Below are positions 16,281 through 24,646 of a DNA stretch of 64,000 bases, in pieces; the stretch's first letter is position 1, and each line of letters opens with the position of its first letter. Location of the stretch: positions 3,927,001 through 3,991,000 of the forward strand of contig NZ_CP087999.1 in assembly GCF_021044625.1 (NCBI RefSeq). Direction: 5' to 3'. A program made the position numbers and the translations under genes. The notes below the pieces were generated by a model. The model had not been told where the DNA came from and ran no database searches. It saw only the letters and a program-made list of their open reading frames with translations. This stretch comes from Geomonas sp. RF6 (GTDB lineage: Bacteria > Desulfobacterota > Desulfuromonadia > Geobacterales > Geobacteraceae).

Positions 16281-16946
16281 CTACTCCGGTGGGTTCGACG
16301 GCTCAACCTTTTCCCACCCTCCCGGGCACTGTTTCACATAGGGATAGTACGCCTTGGAATCCCTGCAGTAGTACCAGTAGGCCTGCTCCGCAGGCTTGCT
16401 TTCCTGATAGATGTACTCCTGCGGGCCGCTCTCAATTACAACCGGCGGAGGAGTGTAGTAGTACGGATACGGGTAGGGGTAGGGATAGGGGTCGTACCAC
16501 CACGGTGACCAGACGGGGCCGATGTAGACGCTGCCGTAGTAGTTGTCATGCCCTCCATAATACCCGTCGTGGTGCCCGCCATGCCCGTAGTAACCGCCGC
16601 CATGCCAGTTGTTACCGCCACCTCCACCGTACCTCGACCCGTTTCCTACGTAGCCGCCTCCGCCCTGGCCTCCGCCGTGCCCGCCGTGATAACTGCCTCC
16701 GCCCTGGGTGCCACCGCTCTGACCTCCCTGGTACGTTCCGCCGCCGAAACCTCTGTCCCGGAATGCAGGTCCTCCACGCGGCGCGGCGGTCATACCTCCG
16801 CCCCCCGTGGATGGTGCGGTGCTGATGCTTCCTCCCCTCGATCCTCCGCTGTAACCTCCCCCTCCGCCCCTTGAGGCGGCAAATGCCGGCAATGCGCAAG
16901 TCGCCACTGCCAGCCCGACCACTACGAGGCTGCTAATCTTTCTCAA
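16281..16946 (-). CDS. Gly/Tyr-rich secreted protein
   Basis: This is a 221-residue protein with a TTG start. The signal peptide (SLVVVGLAVATCALPAFA) leads to a long low-complexity Gly/His/Tyr region, then a Pro-Tyr repeat (PYPYPYPYPYYY). The ordered C-terminus contains AYWYYCRDSKAYYPYVKQC and GGWEKV, a short motif I recall from other proteobacterial envelope proteins. It lies 10 bp upstream of the glycine-zipper lipoprotein and is probably in an operon with it. A TGATATAAT promoter lies 37 bp upstream. Confidence 0.75.
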   Translation of the reverse strand: MRKISSLVVVGLAVATCALPAFAASRGGGGGYSGGSRGGSISTAPSTGGGGMTAAPRGGPAFRDRGFGGGTYQGGQSGGTQGGGSYHGGHGGGQGGGGYVGNGSRYGGGGGNNWHGGGYYGHGGHHDGYYGGHDNYYGSVYIGPVWSPWWYDPYPYPYPYPYYYTPPPVVIESGPQEYIYQESKPAEQAYWYYCRDSKAYYPYVKQCPGGWEKVEPSNPPE

Positions 16947-16982
16947 CCAGGATCGCCCCCTTTCTGTTCCCCAACTACCGTT

Positions 16983-16991
16983 ATTATATCA
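16983..16991 (-). promoter_or_regulatory. Extended -10 promoter for the Gly-rich/lipoprotein pair
   Basis: On the minus strand the sequence reads TGATATAAT, a perfect TATAAT with the TGn extension. No good -35 is present at 17 bp, which is common for extended -10 promoters. It sits 37 bp before the TTG start. Confidence 0.5.
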
Positions 16992-17090
16992 ATTTGTCAG
17001 GGTTTTTACCCCCAATGGCGCCCCGGCTGCGGTACCTCTCTCGGAGGACGGCATCACCTCTGGCGACGGCAACGGAGTCCGGGAATTTCC

Positions 17091-17120
17091 TTGACAGAAT
17101 GTGGCCAGCGGGGCTATTGA
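17091..17120 (+). promoter_or_regulatory. Sigma-70-type promoter upstream of gap
   Basis: TTGACA at 17091-17096 and TATTGA at 17115-17120 are separated by 18 bp. The predicted transcript start is near 17127, about 100 nt before the preferred start codon. Confidence 0.45.
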
Positions 17121-17226
17121 ACCTTTTCCCCCTATTGAAAAAAGGGGCACCGGTCGCTCCATGAATTTCCCCCGTCCCGACCGGAGTCACAGAGGAAGTG
17201 CTTTTGAAAGAGGAGTTTGCAGCAAC

Positions 17227-18261
17227 GTGAAGAGTTTTGCAGGCAGCAGTCATGACGAGCCATTGCGCATCGCCATCAACGGGTTCGGCAGAATCGGCAG
17301 GACGATGTTCCGCTATGCCCTGGAGAGGGAGGGGATCGAGGTGGTCGCCGTCAACGATCTCTGCGATAGCGAAACAATAGCGCACCAGCTGAGATACGAC
17401 TCCACCCGCGGTCCCTTCCCCGGAGAGGTGGTGCTCGCTGATGACCGCCTCGTGGTGAACGGGCACACGGTTCCACTCTTGAGCTGCGGCGACCCGGAGG
17501 CGCTTCCGTGGCGGGAGCATGCGGTCGACGTGGTCATCGAGGCGACGGGGCACCACACCGCCCGCGCGAAGGCGGCGGGGCATCTTTCCGCAGGGGCAGG
17601 GATGGTGGTCATCTCCGCGCCGTCGGCCGACGCCGACCTTTCCGTCGTCCTCGGTGTCAACGACCACCTCTTCGACCCTGAGCGGCACCGGGTCATCTCC
17701 AACGCCTCGTGCACCACCAACTGCCTTGCCCCGATGGTGAAGGTGCTCCACGACAGCTTCGGGGTGCGCAAGACCCTCTTCACCACCGTGCACCCCTACA
17801 CGAACAACCAGTCGCTCCTCGACGACCCGCACCCCGACCTGAGGCGTGCGCGGGGGATGGGGCGGTCGATGATACCGACCTCTACCACCGCAGTCCCGGC
17901 TCTGCAGCAGGTCATGCCGGAGTTTGCCGGGAAGGTGCACGGCATGGCGCTGAGGGTGCCGACGGCGGCGGTCGCCAATATCGACCTCGTGGCCGAGCTG
18001 GACTCTGCGGTCGACGCCGCCGGCGTGAACGATGCCTTCATCGCTGCGGCCGAGGGAGGACTCCAGGGGATACTCGGCGTGAACGAGGAGGAACTCGTCT
18101 CCTGCGACTTCCGGGGGAACCGCCTCTCCTGCATCCTCGATGCCCCCTTCACCCAGGTGGTGGGGGAGAACCTCGTGCGCATCCTCGCCTGGTACGACAA
18201 CGAGGCCGGATACGCCAGCCGTCTCGTCGACCTGATGACCCTGATCCGGGGGGGGCGCTAG
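17227..18261 (+). CDS. gap: Glyceraldehyde-3-phosphate dehydrogenase, type I
   Basis: This enzyme oxidises glyceraldehyde 3-phosphate to 1,3-bisphosphoglycerate (glycolysis or gluconeogenesis). Motifs are the NAD-binding AINGFGRIGRTMFR, the catalytic SNASCTTNCLAP with Cys at residue 162, TTVHPYTNNQSLLDDPH, RRARGMGRSMIPTSTTA and the C-terminal WYDNEAGYASRL. The GTG at 17227 was chosen because AGGAG lies 11 nt upstream and it gives a normal 344 residues. An in-frame ATG at 17161 would add 22 non-conserved residues. Erythrose-4-phosphate dehydrogenase is a possible alternative. It stands alone with its own promoter. Confidence 0.9.
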   Translation: MKSFAGSSHDEPLRIAINGFGRIGRTMFRYALEREGIEVVAVNDLCDSETIAHQLRYDSTRGPFPGEVVLADDRLVVNGHTVPLLSCGDPEALPWREHAVDVVIEATGHHTARAKAAGHLSAGAGMVVISAPSADADLSVVLGVNDHLFDPERHRVISNASCTTNCLAPMVKVLHDSFGVRKTLFTTVHPYTNNQSLLDDPHPDLRRARGMGRSMIPTSTTAVPALQQVMPEFAGKVHGMALRVPTAAVANIDLVAELDSAVDAAGVNDAFIAAAEGGLQGILGVNEEELVSCDFRGNRLSCILDAPFTQVVGENLVRILAWYDNEAGYASRLVDLMTLIRGGR

Positions 18262-18281
18262 ATCCCCTTTTCAAACAATCC

Positions 18282-18311
18282 TTGACACTTCCGGTTCAAA
18301 AACTCTATAGC
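18282..18311 (+). promoter_or_regulatory. Sigma-70-type promoter upstream of the ExeA/GspB pair
   Basis: TTGACA at 18282-18287 is followed after 18 bp by TATAGC (18306-18311). It lies 60 bp before the start of the ExeA-like gene. Confidence 0.5.
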
Positions 18312-18370
18312 TAGTATGGTTTGCCTCACTACTCCCCTTTTGCCCCCCTGGGGCCCCATGGCCAAATACT

Positions 18371-20152
18371 ATGTACTGGGAACACTACGGGTTTAACGAG
18401 CCGCCCTTCGCCCTGACCCCCAACCCCGCCTTCCTCTTCCTGAGCTCTCCGCACCAGGAGGCCTTTGCCCATCTCCTCTTCGCCATCGAGAACCGGGCGG
18501 GGTTCATCGAGCTTTCCGGCGAGGTCGGTACCGGCAAGACGACGATAGTCCGCACGCTGCTAAACCAGCTGGACCCGGAGATCTACCGCACCGCCCTCAT
18601 CTTCAACCCCACACTCACCCCCATCGGGCTTCTGAAAGAGGTCTGCACCGAGCTTGGCGTGAGCGGCGCGGGAGACGAGATGCACGAGCTGCATCAGGCT
18701 CTGAACCGCTTTCTCCTGGAGGAGAACGGGGCGGGGCGCACGGTGGTCCTCGTCATCGACGAGGCGCAGAACCTCTCCGTGCAGGTGCTGGAGCAGATCC
18801 GCCTCATTTCCAACCTGGAGACGGAGCGCTCCAAGCTGATCCAGATCGTCCTCGTCGGTCAGCCCGAGTTGCGGGCGCTCCTGGCCCGCCAGGATCTGCG
18901 CCAGCTGGACCAGCGCATCACGGTGCGCTACCACCTGAAAGCGATGGGGTCCGCCGACACCGGTGAATACATCAGGCACCGCATCCGCTTTGCCGCGGGA
19001 GGGCGCGAGCCGCTGCACTTTTCCGCAGGCGCTGTGCAGCGGATCTATCGCTTCTCGGGCGGTCTGCCGCGTCTTATCAACGGCGTGTGCGACAGGGCGC
19101 TTCTCCTTTCGTACACCCGCGAGACATACGAGGTGACGCCTGCCATGGCCGCCCTCGCCATTGCGGATCTGCGCAAGGATGTGCACCGCCCTGTGGTATC
19201 GCGCCGCGTCGCCGCCTGGGGAGGGGGGGGGATCGCTCTCTGCGCTGTTGCCCTTGCGCTCGTCCTCTTTCCCGCATCACGCGAGCCCATTGCACAGCAC
19301 CCGGAGAAGGTTGGGGGGCAGGCCGCAGCCGCAAAAAAAGTGGCGACAGCCGCTGTCGCCGCCCCCGTTGCTCCGGCAAGCCCCGTCGCGAAAGGTGCGC
19401 CTGCTCCGGTTGTGACAGCGAAAGATTCCCCCCTTTCACGTGATGCCGCCCTTGCCGGGCTCGGCTCCCTTTCGGAGGACGAGAACCTCGTCTCCGCCCT
19501 CAATGCTGTCCTTGCGGAGTGGCGTGCCCCGGCAATGTCGCCGTCCGAGGCAAAGGGGGGAAATCTGAAGGCGCTGGCGCGCCGGCGTGGGCTTACGGCG
19601 ACGAGGGTGACCGGCGGGATAGACGCCGTGGCACGCCTCGACGCACCCGCACTGCTGCACGTGCCCCTGCCGCACGGCGGGAGCCGTCTCCTCGCTCTGA
19701 CAGAGCTCGGAAAAGAAACCGTTACGGTTGTTCCGGCAATCGGAGGGCGCTCGGTACTGACCCGCGACGAGCTGGCAGCGATCTGGAGCGGAGGTGCCAC
19801 CTTCCTCTGGAAGGACTTTCACGGCATCACCACCAATGGGAAGGGAGTGGAGAAAACGGAGAAGGTGACGCTCCTTCAGGGGCTTTTGCAGGGTGCCGGA
19901 TGCTACGAAGGGACTCCGGACGGCACCATGGGGCCAAAGACGGTGGAGGCGATCGCCCTGTTCCAGCGCAGGGAAGGGCTCGCCGTGGACGGGAAGGTTG
20001 CCGGTCAGACCCTCATCCTTTTATACCGCCGTGCGGGAGGATTTTTCCCGCCGGGGGTGGCTCGGAAAGAGGGGAAACCTTCTTCCGCTCCAGCCAGAAC
20101 AGACGCGGGTGGCGCGGCCCAACGCGCTCACCGCGGGGAGCAGATCGCATGA
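18371..20152 (+). CDS. ExeA-like AAA ATPase with peptidoglycan-binding domain
   Basis: This is a 593-residue protein. The N-terminus MYWEHYGFNEPPFALTPNP is typical of ExeA/GspA ATPases. Walker A is GEVGTGKTT (residues 50-58) and Walker B is VVLVIDEAQN (Asp130-Glu131). VGQPELRALL, LDQRITVRYHL and SGGLPRLINGVCDRAL follow. One transmembrane segment lies near residue 285-305, then an Ala/Pro linker. A peptidoglycan_binding_1 domain lies near residues 505-560 (GLLQGAGCYEG, DGTMGPKTVEAIALFQRREGL). ExeA with ExeB helps assemble the type II secretin through the cell wall. The next gene starts within its stop codon. No other secretion genes are nearby. Confidence 0.88.
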   Translation: MYWEHYGFNEPPFALTPNPAFLFLSSPHQEAFAHLLFAIENRAGFIELSGEVGTGKTTIVRTLLNQLDPEIYRTALIFNPTLTPIGLLKEVCTELGVSGAGDEMHELHQALNRFLLEENGAGRTVVLVIDEAQNLSVQVLEQIRLISNLETERSKLIQIVLVGQPELRALLARQDLRQLDQRITVRYHLKAMGSADTGEYIRHRIRFAAGGREPLHFSAGAVQRIYRFSGGLPRLINGVCDRALLLSYTRETYEVTPAMAALAIADLRKDVHRPVVSRRVAAWGGGGIALCAVALALVLFPASREPIAQHPEKVGGQAAAAKKVATAAVAAPVAPASPVAKGAPAPVVTAKDSPLSRDAALAGLGSLSEDENLVSALNAVLAEWRAPAMSPSEAKGGNLKALARRRGLTATRVTGGIDAVARLDAPALLHVPLPHGGSRLLALTELGKETVTVVPAIGGRSVLTRDELAAIWSGGATFLWKDFHGITTNGKGVEKTEKVTLLQGLLQGAGCYEGTPDGTMGPKTVEAIALFQRREGLAVDGKVAGQTLILLYRRAGGFFPPGVARKEGKPSSAPARTDAGGAAQRAHRGEQIA

Positions 20153-20829
20153 GTCTCATACTCGACGCATTGAGAAAGATGGAGCAGGAGCGGAAGAGCC
20201 GGCTCGGGGGGAGCGTGGACATCCGCCCCGAGGTGCTGCGCTATCGCAGCTCGAGCACGCCCCAGCCGCGGGAACGAAAGCCGTATCTGCAGATTGTCGT
20301 TGCGGTGATCCTGCTCGCCGGCGGGGTCGGCGCCGGAGTCTTTTTCAATCGCGGTTCCCACAGCGAACCGGCGCGAGAGGCGACCGTTGCCGCAGTGGTG
20401 GAGCCCGCCGCCGGTTCCCATGCCGCTCCCCCGGCCCCGCTCCCTGAAGCCGTAGCGCCGCAACCTGTCGCTCCCGTTGCCGCAGCTCCGGCGCCCGTGG
20501 TGGCTCAACCCCCCGCTGCGCCGAAAGCGCCCCCCGCATATCCGGCCCCTGTTGCGGTCGAGCGTCGCGCGGCGAAGTCGGCAAAGTCCGCCCAGGTGGA
20601 AGCGCCCCAGCAGGCCGCCGCTGTGGAGGATTTTCGTGGTGCCTCTGACATCACTGTTTCCGGCATCGCCTGGCAGGAGGAGCGCAGCATGAGGCGCGCT
20701 GTGGTGAACGGCGCGCTGGTCGGAGAGGGGGCTGAAGTTGCCGGCGCCCGCATCGTGGACATAAGGGAAACTCGCGTCCGATTCTCCCGCGGCGGACATC
20801 TCTTCGATGTCTCCTACTCCGGAAACTGA
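20149..20829 (+). CDS. GspB/ExeB-like secretion accessory protein
   Basis: This is a 226-residue protein starting MSLILDALRKMEQERK, the standard opening of GspB/ExeB-type proteins that partner ExeA. One transmembrane helix (YLQIVVAVILLAGGVGAGVFF) is followed by a long Pro/Ala-rich periplasmic linker. A C-terminal GspB domain follows (ITVSGIAWQEERSMRRAVVNGALVGEGAEV in pieces, then RIVDIRETRVRFSRGG). It overlaps the ATPase gene as ATGA. It would link the inner-membrane ATPase complex to the secretin. Confidence 0.85.
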   Translation: MSLILDALRKMEQERKSRLGGSVDIRPEVLRYRSSSTPQPRERKPYLQIVVAVILLAGGVGAGVFFNRGSHSEPAREATVAAVVEPAAGSHAAPPAPLPEAVAPQPVAPVAAAPAPVVAQPPAAPKAPPAYPAPVAVERRAAKSAKSAQVEAPQQAAAVEDFRGASDITVSGIAWQEERSMRRAVVNGALVGEGAEVAGARIVDIRETRVRFSRGGHLFDVSYSGN

Positions 20830-20880
20830 CTTCGCTACAAAGTGAGAAGGGGAGCCGCTGCACGAGACCTCGCGTTCCCC

Positions 20881-20945
20881 CATTGCCACGAAGCACTGCA
20901 GCATGCCTAACGTTCCCCCCTTTGCGAAGGGGGGGCAGGGGGGAT
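20881..20945. repeat. Dispersed intergenic repeat, copy 1
   Basis: CATTGCCACGAAGCACTGCA, a variable dozen bases, then ACGTTCCCCCC and a GCGAAG-centred palindrome running into GGGGGGG. A matching copy is at 30201. The 20-base left block is identical in both. Confidence 0.75.
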
Positions 20946-20966
20946 TTGCCTTGCTTAGGCCAGATG

Positions 20967-21017
20967 AAAAGGGGACCGGCTACTTTTCACACCGAAACGT
21001 AGCCTGTCCCCTTTTTT
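20967..21017. terminator. Strong intergenic hairpin terminator
   Basis: AAAAGGGGAC-CGGCTAC (20967-20983) pairs with GTAGCC-TGTCCCCTTTT (from 20999), with a T-run at the end. The stem exceeds 15 bp with one bulge. It closes the ExeA/GspB operon. Confidence 0.85.
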
Positions 21018-21080
21018 GATCCGCTGCTCAACCCGCACTGTACCTACTACCTACTATCTCGTCTCGTTTGCGTAAACATA

Positions 21081-21109
21081 TTGATATTTAGTCATTATTG
21101 ATGTATAAA
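21081..21109 (+). promoter_or_regulatory. Sigma-70-type promoter for the sugar transferase, with palindrome at the start site
   Basis: TTGATA (21081-21086) and TATAAA (21104-21109) are spaced 17 bp. A perfect 7-bp palindrome CCGTCAT-TGTT-ATGACGG lies at 21112-21129, over the expected transcription start, where it could be an operator or a 5' hairpin. Confidence 0.6.
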
Positions 21110-21197
21110 CCCCGTCATTGTTATGACGGATCTGTGTGTACTGTAATGCTGCCGAGCCATACCGCACCGATAGGTCCGCCGTGTGTTTTGCGGGGGT

Positions 21198-22610
21198 ATG
21201 ATGTTAAAAGAGCGGGCTGGCTTGATTAAAAAAGCCAACGTCGTCTGCGATGCGGCGCTTGTTGTAGTTTCCTTTGTCACTTCCTTTAATCTCCGAGTCC
21301 AATTCGGGGGGCTCGAAGACCTCGACTACTACAGCTGGGTTCTCCTCATCGCCGTTCCCGTGTGGGGCTACCTCCTTGACCGCTACGGGTTTTACCGCTC
21401 GCACCGGCTCACCTCCCCCTGGACACTGCTGCGCTCTCTCGCTCAGGTCACCGCCATCGGCGGCGTCGTCACCTCGTCCGCCATATTCCTCCTGCAGCCC
21501 CACGGCTTCAGCCGTGGCTTCTTCGGCACCTTCCTCATACTGTCATTTCTGATCCTCGCCACCGAGCAGCTTCTGGTGCGCTTCGCGCTGCGCCTCTTGC
21601 GCCTCGAGGGGTACAACTTCCGAAACATCCTGCTCGTCGGGACCGGCGTCAGCGCCCAGAGGGTCTTCGAGCTCCTCGAAAGGCACAGGGAGTGGGGGCT
21701 CCAGGTGGTGGGGGTGCTGCAGACCTCGCCGCAGCACGTCTCTCATGCGCTCGAGCATCGGGTTGTGGGGAACCTCACCGACATGGTGGAGGTCTGCAAA
21801 TCGTACCCTGTGGACGAGGTCATCTTTTGCGACAGCAAGGAGGAGTGCAGGTTCGAGCTCGCGGAGTACATCGAGGAGCTCGACACCATGGGGATCACGG
21901 CCCGCACCGTCCTCAACCTCTACTACCGCTTTGACTGCCACAGAGAGCTGGGGATGCTGCACGGCGAGGTGCCCCTTCTTACCTTCCGTCCGGTGTCGCT
22001 CGACCTCGACCAGCTCTTTCTGAAGCGCTGCCTCGATATCGCCGGCGCAAGCGTAGGCCTCCTCTTCTCCGCGATCCTCTTCCCCTTCATCGCCCTCGCC
22101 ATAAAGCTCGAATCTCCGGGACCCCTCTTCTTCGGACAGACCCGGGTGCGCGAAAACGGCCGTACCTTCACCTGCTGGAAATTCCGCTCCATGTATCAGG
22201 ATGCGGAGGAGCGCAAAAAGGAGCTCATGCACCTCAACGAGATGAACGGGGCGATTTTCAAGATCAAGGATGACCCGCGCATCACCCGCACCGGTGCATT
22301 CATGAGGAAGACGAGCCTCGACGAGCTGCCGCAGTTCTGGAATGTGCTGAAGGGTGAGATGAGCCTTGTGGGGACGAGGCCGCCTACCCCCGCCGAGGTG
22401 GAGGGGTACGAAAACTGGCAGCGGAAGAGGATCTGCATCAAGCCGGGGATAACGGGGCTCTGGCAGGTCAGCGGCCGGAACAGCATCACCGATTTCAACG
22501 AGGTCGTGCGCCTCGACATCGAGTACATCGACAGCTGGAGCTTCTTCCTCGATCTCAGGCTGATCCTGAGGACCGTGAAGGTGATCTTTTTGCGGGAAGG
22601 GGCCTGCTGA
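21198..22610 (+). CDS. Undecaprenyl-phosphate sugar phosphotransferase (exopolysaccharide initiation)
   Basis: This protein has about 470 residues. Four or five N-terminal transmembrane helices are followed by a CoA_binding-like domain ([20 protein letters not shown]). The C-terminal bacterial sugar transferase domain has [63 protein letters not shown] and [14 protein letters not shown] (each within one continuous domain). Such WcaJ/WbaP-type enzymes transfer a hexose-1-phosphate to undecaprenyl phosphate to start polysaccharide synthesis. Two adjacent ATGs (21198, 21201) follow a GGGGG run; either could be the start. No other polysaccharide genes are next to it. Confidence 0.88.
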   Translation: MMLKERAGLIKKANVVCDAALVVVSFVTSFNLRVQFGGLEDLDYYSWVLLIAVPVWGYLLDRYGFYRSHRLTSPWTLLRSLAQVTAIGGVVTSSAIFLLQPHGFSRGFFGTFLILSFLILATEQLLVRFALRLLRLEGYNFRNILLVGTGVSAQRVFELLERHREWGLQVVGVLQTSPQHVSHALEHRVVGNLTDMVEVCKSYPVDEVIFCDSKEECRFELAEYIEELDTMGITARTVLNLYYRFDCHRELGMLHGEVPLLTFRPVSLDLDQLFLKRCLDIAGASVGLLFSAILFPFIALAIKLESPGPLFFGQTRVRENGRTFTCWKFRSMYQDAEERKKELMHLNEMNGAIFKIKDDPRITRTGAFMRKTSLDELPQFWNVLKGEMSLVGTRPPTPAEVEGYENWQRKRICIKPGITGLWQVSGRNSITDFNEVVRLDIEYIDSWSFFLDLRLILRTVKVIFLREGAC

Positions 22611-22630
22611 CGCCGTGGGCGGCGCCCCGG

Positions 22631-23920
22631 TCAGACCCGCAGGAATTCTTCCGGCGCGAGGCTAGTGGCGAGCATGACCATGTTGATGTCCCTGTGCTCG
22701 CGCCAGCTTTCCGTTTCCTGGTTTCGCTCTTCCAGCCAGTGCTTTTCCACCTTCTCCGCCAGAAAGAAGTAGCTCCCCAGCCGCGCCATGTCGCGGGAAC
22801 CTCCCTCCGCCATGTTCCTCGCGCACAGCCGCTCCGCCGCGTGGACCCCTATCGAAAAACCGAGCTCACGGAAGGGGAGCCGGTAGTTGTGCGGAAGATA
22901 GAGTATGCCGCGGGTCTGTCCGATGCCGCGAAGCGCCGCCCTCAGCACCTTTTCCTCCACTTCCCGCCTTCGAAACTCCCCTCGCTCCACCAGCTGCTCC
23001 ATCCGCCACATATCGCACAGCAGTCCTCCTATGCCGAGGAGATCGTCCGTCTCCCACGTCATGCCGCGGCCGATGCTGGAGAGGTCTTCGATGGCGGCGG
23101 AAAGGTCGGTGAAAGGCGGGTGGATGGGATCCTCCGGAGGGGGAGGGGACGCATGGGGAACCTCCCTGTGATGCAGATGGGGCGTCAGAGGGGGCTCCGT
23201 ATCCAGTGGATAATTTGTGGACGGAGCGGGGCCAGCAGTGGCAGGTTCAGGGGGAGGGGGCGTGGACTGGCGCTCCTTTAGGAGCCCTTTTGCCGCACTT
23301 TGCAGCTCGCAGCAGGTGATCATCCCGTCGAGCGGGTCGTGCAGCCCCATGGAAGGGACCAGCGGACGGGTGAGGTCGATGCTCATCTTCCAGTACAGCT
23401 GCTTTGCGCCCCACACGGTGGTGTGGCTGAATTTGGCATGGGCTACCTGCGCCAACTCCATTCCCCACACGAGATACCTGCTGTCGCCGGTAACGCGGGT
23501 CATCGCATTGAGCGCGTGCATCCATTTGGTGAGGTAGTGGAAGTACTGCCCGTCCCGCTCCCATTCGAGCTGGTCGTCCGGCGGTTCCTGGGGGGTGCGC
23601 TCATCGAGATCCTTCCCGATGCGCAAGCCGCCGCGGGTAGGGTGCTTTTCCCCATCCTCCTGGCTCAGGCCGCTGATCCACCCGGTGCGCCTGTCTCCCG
23701 GGCGATGCCGTCCCAGTACGTGGTGCACCTGGTCCACCAGCCGTATTGCCAGGTCGCGCCACCTCTCCTCCCCCGTCTGCCGGTACAGCTCCAGAAAGTT
23801 GCAGACGGCGAAGGCATCGGTCCAGAGGTAGCGGCGCGGAGGGGCACCTCCTCGTATTCCGGTTTCTTCAGTGAAATACAGCATTATCCTTTGCACAGTC
23901 GCGAGATGGTTGTGTTCCAC
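22631..23920 (-). CDS. Hypothetical (alpha/alpha)-barrel-like protein with Pro-rich insert
   Basis: This is a 429-residue cytoplasmic-looking protein with a GTG start preceded by AGGGGGGATCA. The first half (YLWTDAFAVCNFLELYRQTGEERW, WERDGQYFHYLTKWMHALNAM, GDSRYLVWGMELAQVAH) and the last third (WETDDLLGIGGLLCDMWRM, YRLPFRELGFSIGVHAAERL) look like six-hairpin glycosidase-type helices. Between them, roughly residues 217-270, lies a low-complexity Pro/His/Thr-rich insert. I cannot name a family. It is convergent with the sugar transferase (20-bp gap), so a polysaccharide link is possible but unproven. Confidence 0.65.
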   Translation of the reverse strand: MEHNHLATVQRIMLYFTEETGIRGGAPPRRYLWTDAFAVCNFLELYRQTGEERWRDLAIRLVDQVHHVLGRHRPGDRRTGWISGLSQEDGEKHPTRGGLRIGKDLDERTPQEPPDDQLEWERDGQYFHYLTKWMHALNAMTRVTGDSRYLVWGMELAQVAHAKFSHTTVWGAKQLYWKMSIDLTRPLVPSMGLHDPLDGMITCCELQSAAKGLLKERQSTPPPPEPATAGPAPSTNYPLDTEPPLTPHLHHREVPHASPPPPEDPIHPPFTDLSAAIEDLSSIGRGMTWETDDLLGIGGLLCDMWRMEQLVERGEFRRREVEEKVLRAALRGIGQTRGILYLPHNYRLPFRELGFSIGVHAAERLCARNMAEGGSRDMARLGSYFFLAEKVEKHWLEERNQETESWREHRDINMVMLATSLAPEEFLRV

Positions 23921-23934
23921 AAGTGATCCCCCTA

Positions 23935-24254
23935 TGTAGGCCGGAATAAGCGGAGCGTTTCCGGCAATTCCGGCGGCACCGATCGGCTAACGCCGACGCC
24001 GGGAACTCCTGCGGCTTATCCCGGCCTACAACGCCACGATGTCCCATGTAGGCCAGAATAAGCGGAGCGTTTCCGGCAATTCCGGCGGCACCGATCGGCT
24101 AACGCCGACGCCGGGAACGCCTGCGGCTTATCCCGGCCTACAACGCCACGATGCTTCCATGTAGGCCGGAATAAGCGGAGCGTTTCCGGCACTTCCGGCA
24201 GCACCGATCGGCTGGCGCCGACGCCGGGAACGCCTGCGGCTTATCCCGGCCTAC
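23935..24254. repeat. Three tandem copies of a palindromic (REP/BIME-like) element
   Basis: Copies run about 23935-24030, 24047-24142 and 24160-24254. Each starts TGTAGGCC(G/A)GAATAAGCGG and ends CGGCTTATCCCGGCCTAC(A), so the ends are imperfect inverted repeats of about 30 bp around a conserved core (GGC(A/G)CCGATCGGCT). Spacers between copies are short and include ACGCCACGATG. The units are nearly identical to each other, suggesting recent amplification. Confidence 0.85.
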
Positions 24255-24646
24255 GTTGCGACCGGCCGCACCCCCCCGCATCGGAATCATCCCTTCTTTC
24301 AGTATATCAATCGCACGGTTTTGGAGCGTATGTTGATTTCCAGCAGCACGCGCTAGCGCCAGCACACTGCTACAGAGGTACTCTCATTACTCAAAGAGTT
24401 AAGATGTGGCAGGATGAAAACTTCAATGAGTGGTTGAGCGATCGCGTTCCCGTGCCACCAAGCAGGATCAGCTCCTTCTAGTACCGTTCCGCGCGACCCT
24501 GTTCCCGGCCTTGTGTCACAAATACCCTACCCAAAGAGTACGGCTGAGTGTACTATGACTTTTTTTTGGCTTCGGTCGAGCTACATGCGGTCGCCGCCGG
24601 TCCCGGTTTCCATCGATGATCGCGGGCCGATGCAACGGGAGGTTGC
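24255..24646. other. Gene-free gap upstream of the amidohydrolase
   Basis: I see no convincing gene, RNA or promoter in these 392 bases. AT content rises near 24540-24570 (GTGTACTATGACTTTTTTTT), which may hold the promoter of the next gene. Confidence 0.4.

Noticed and set aside
23935-24254. Possible CRISPR array
   Set aside because: The repeated unit is about 96 bp with near-identical content throughout and very short linkers. There are no unique spacers and no cas genes.
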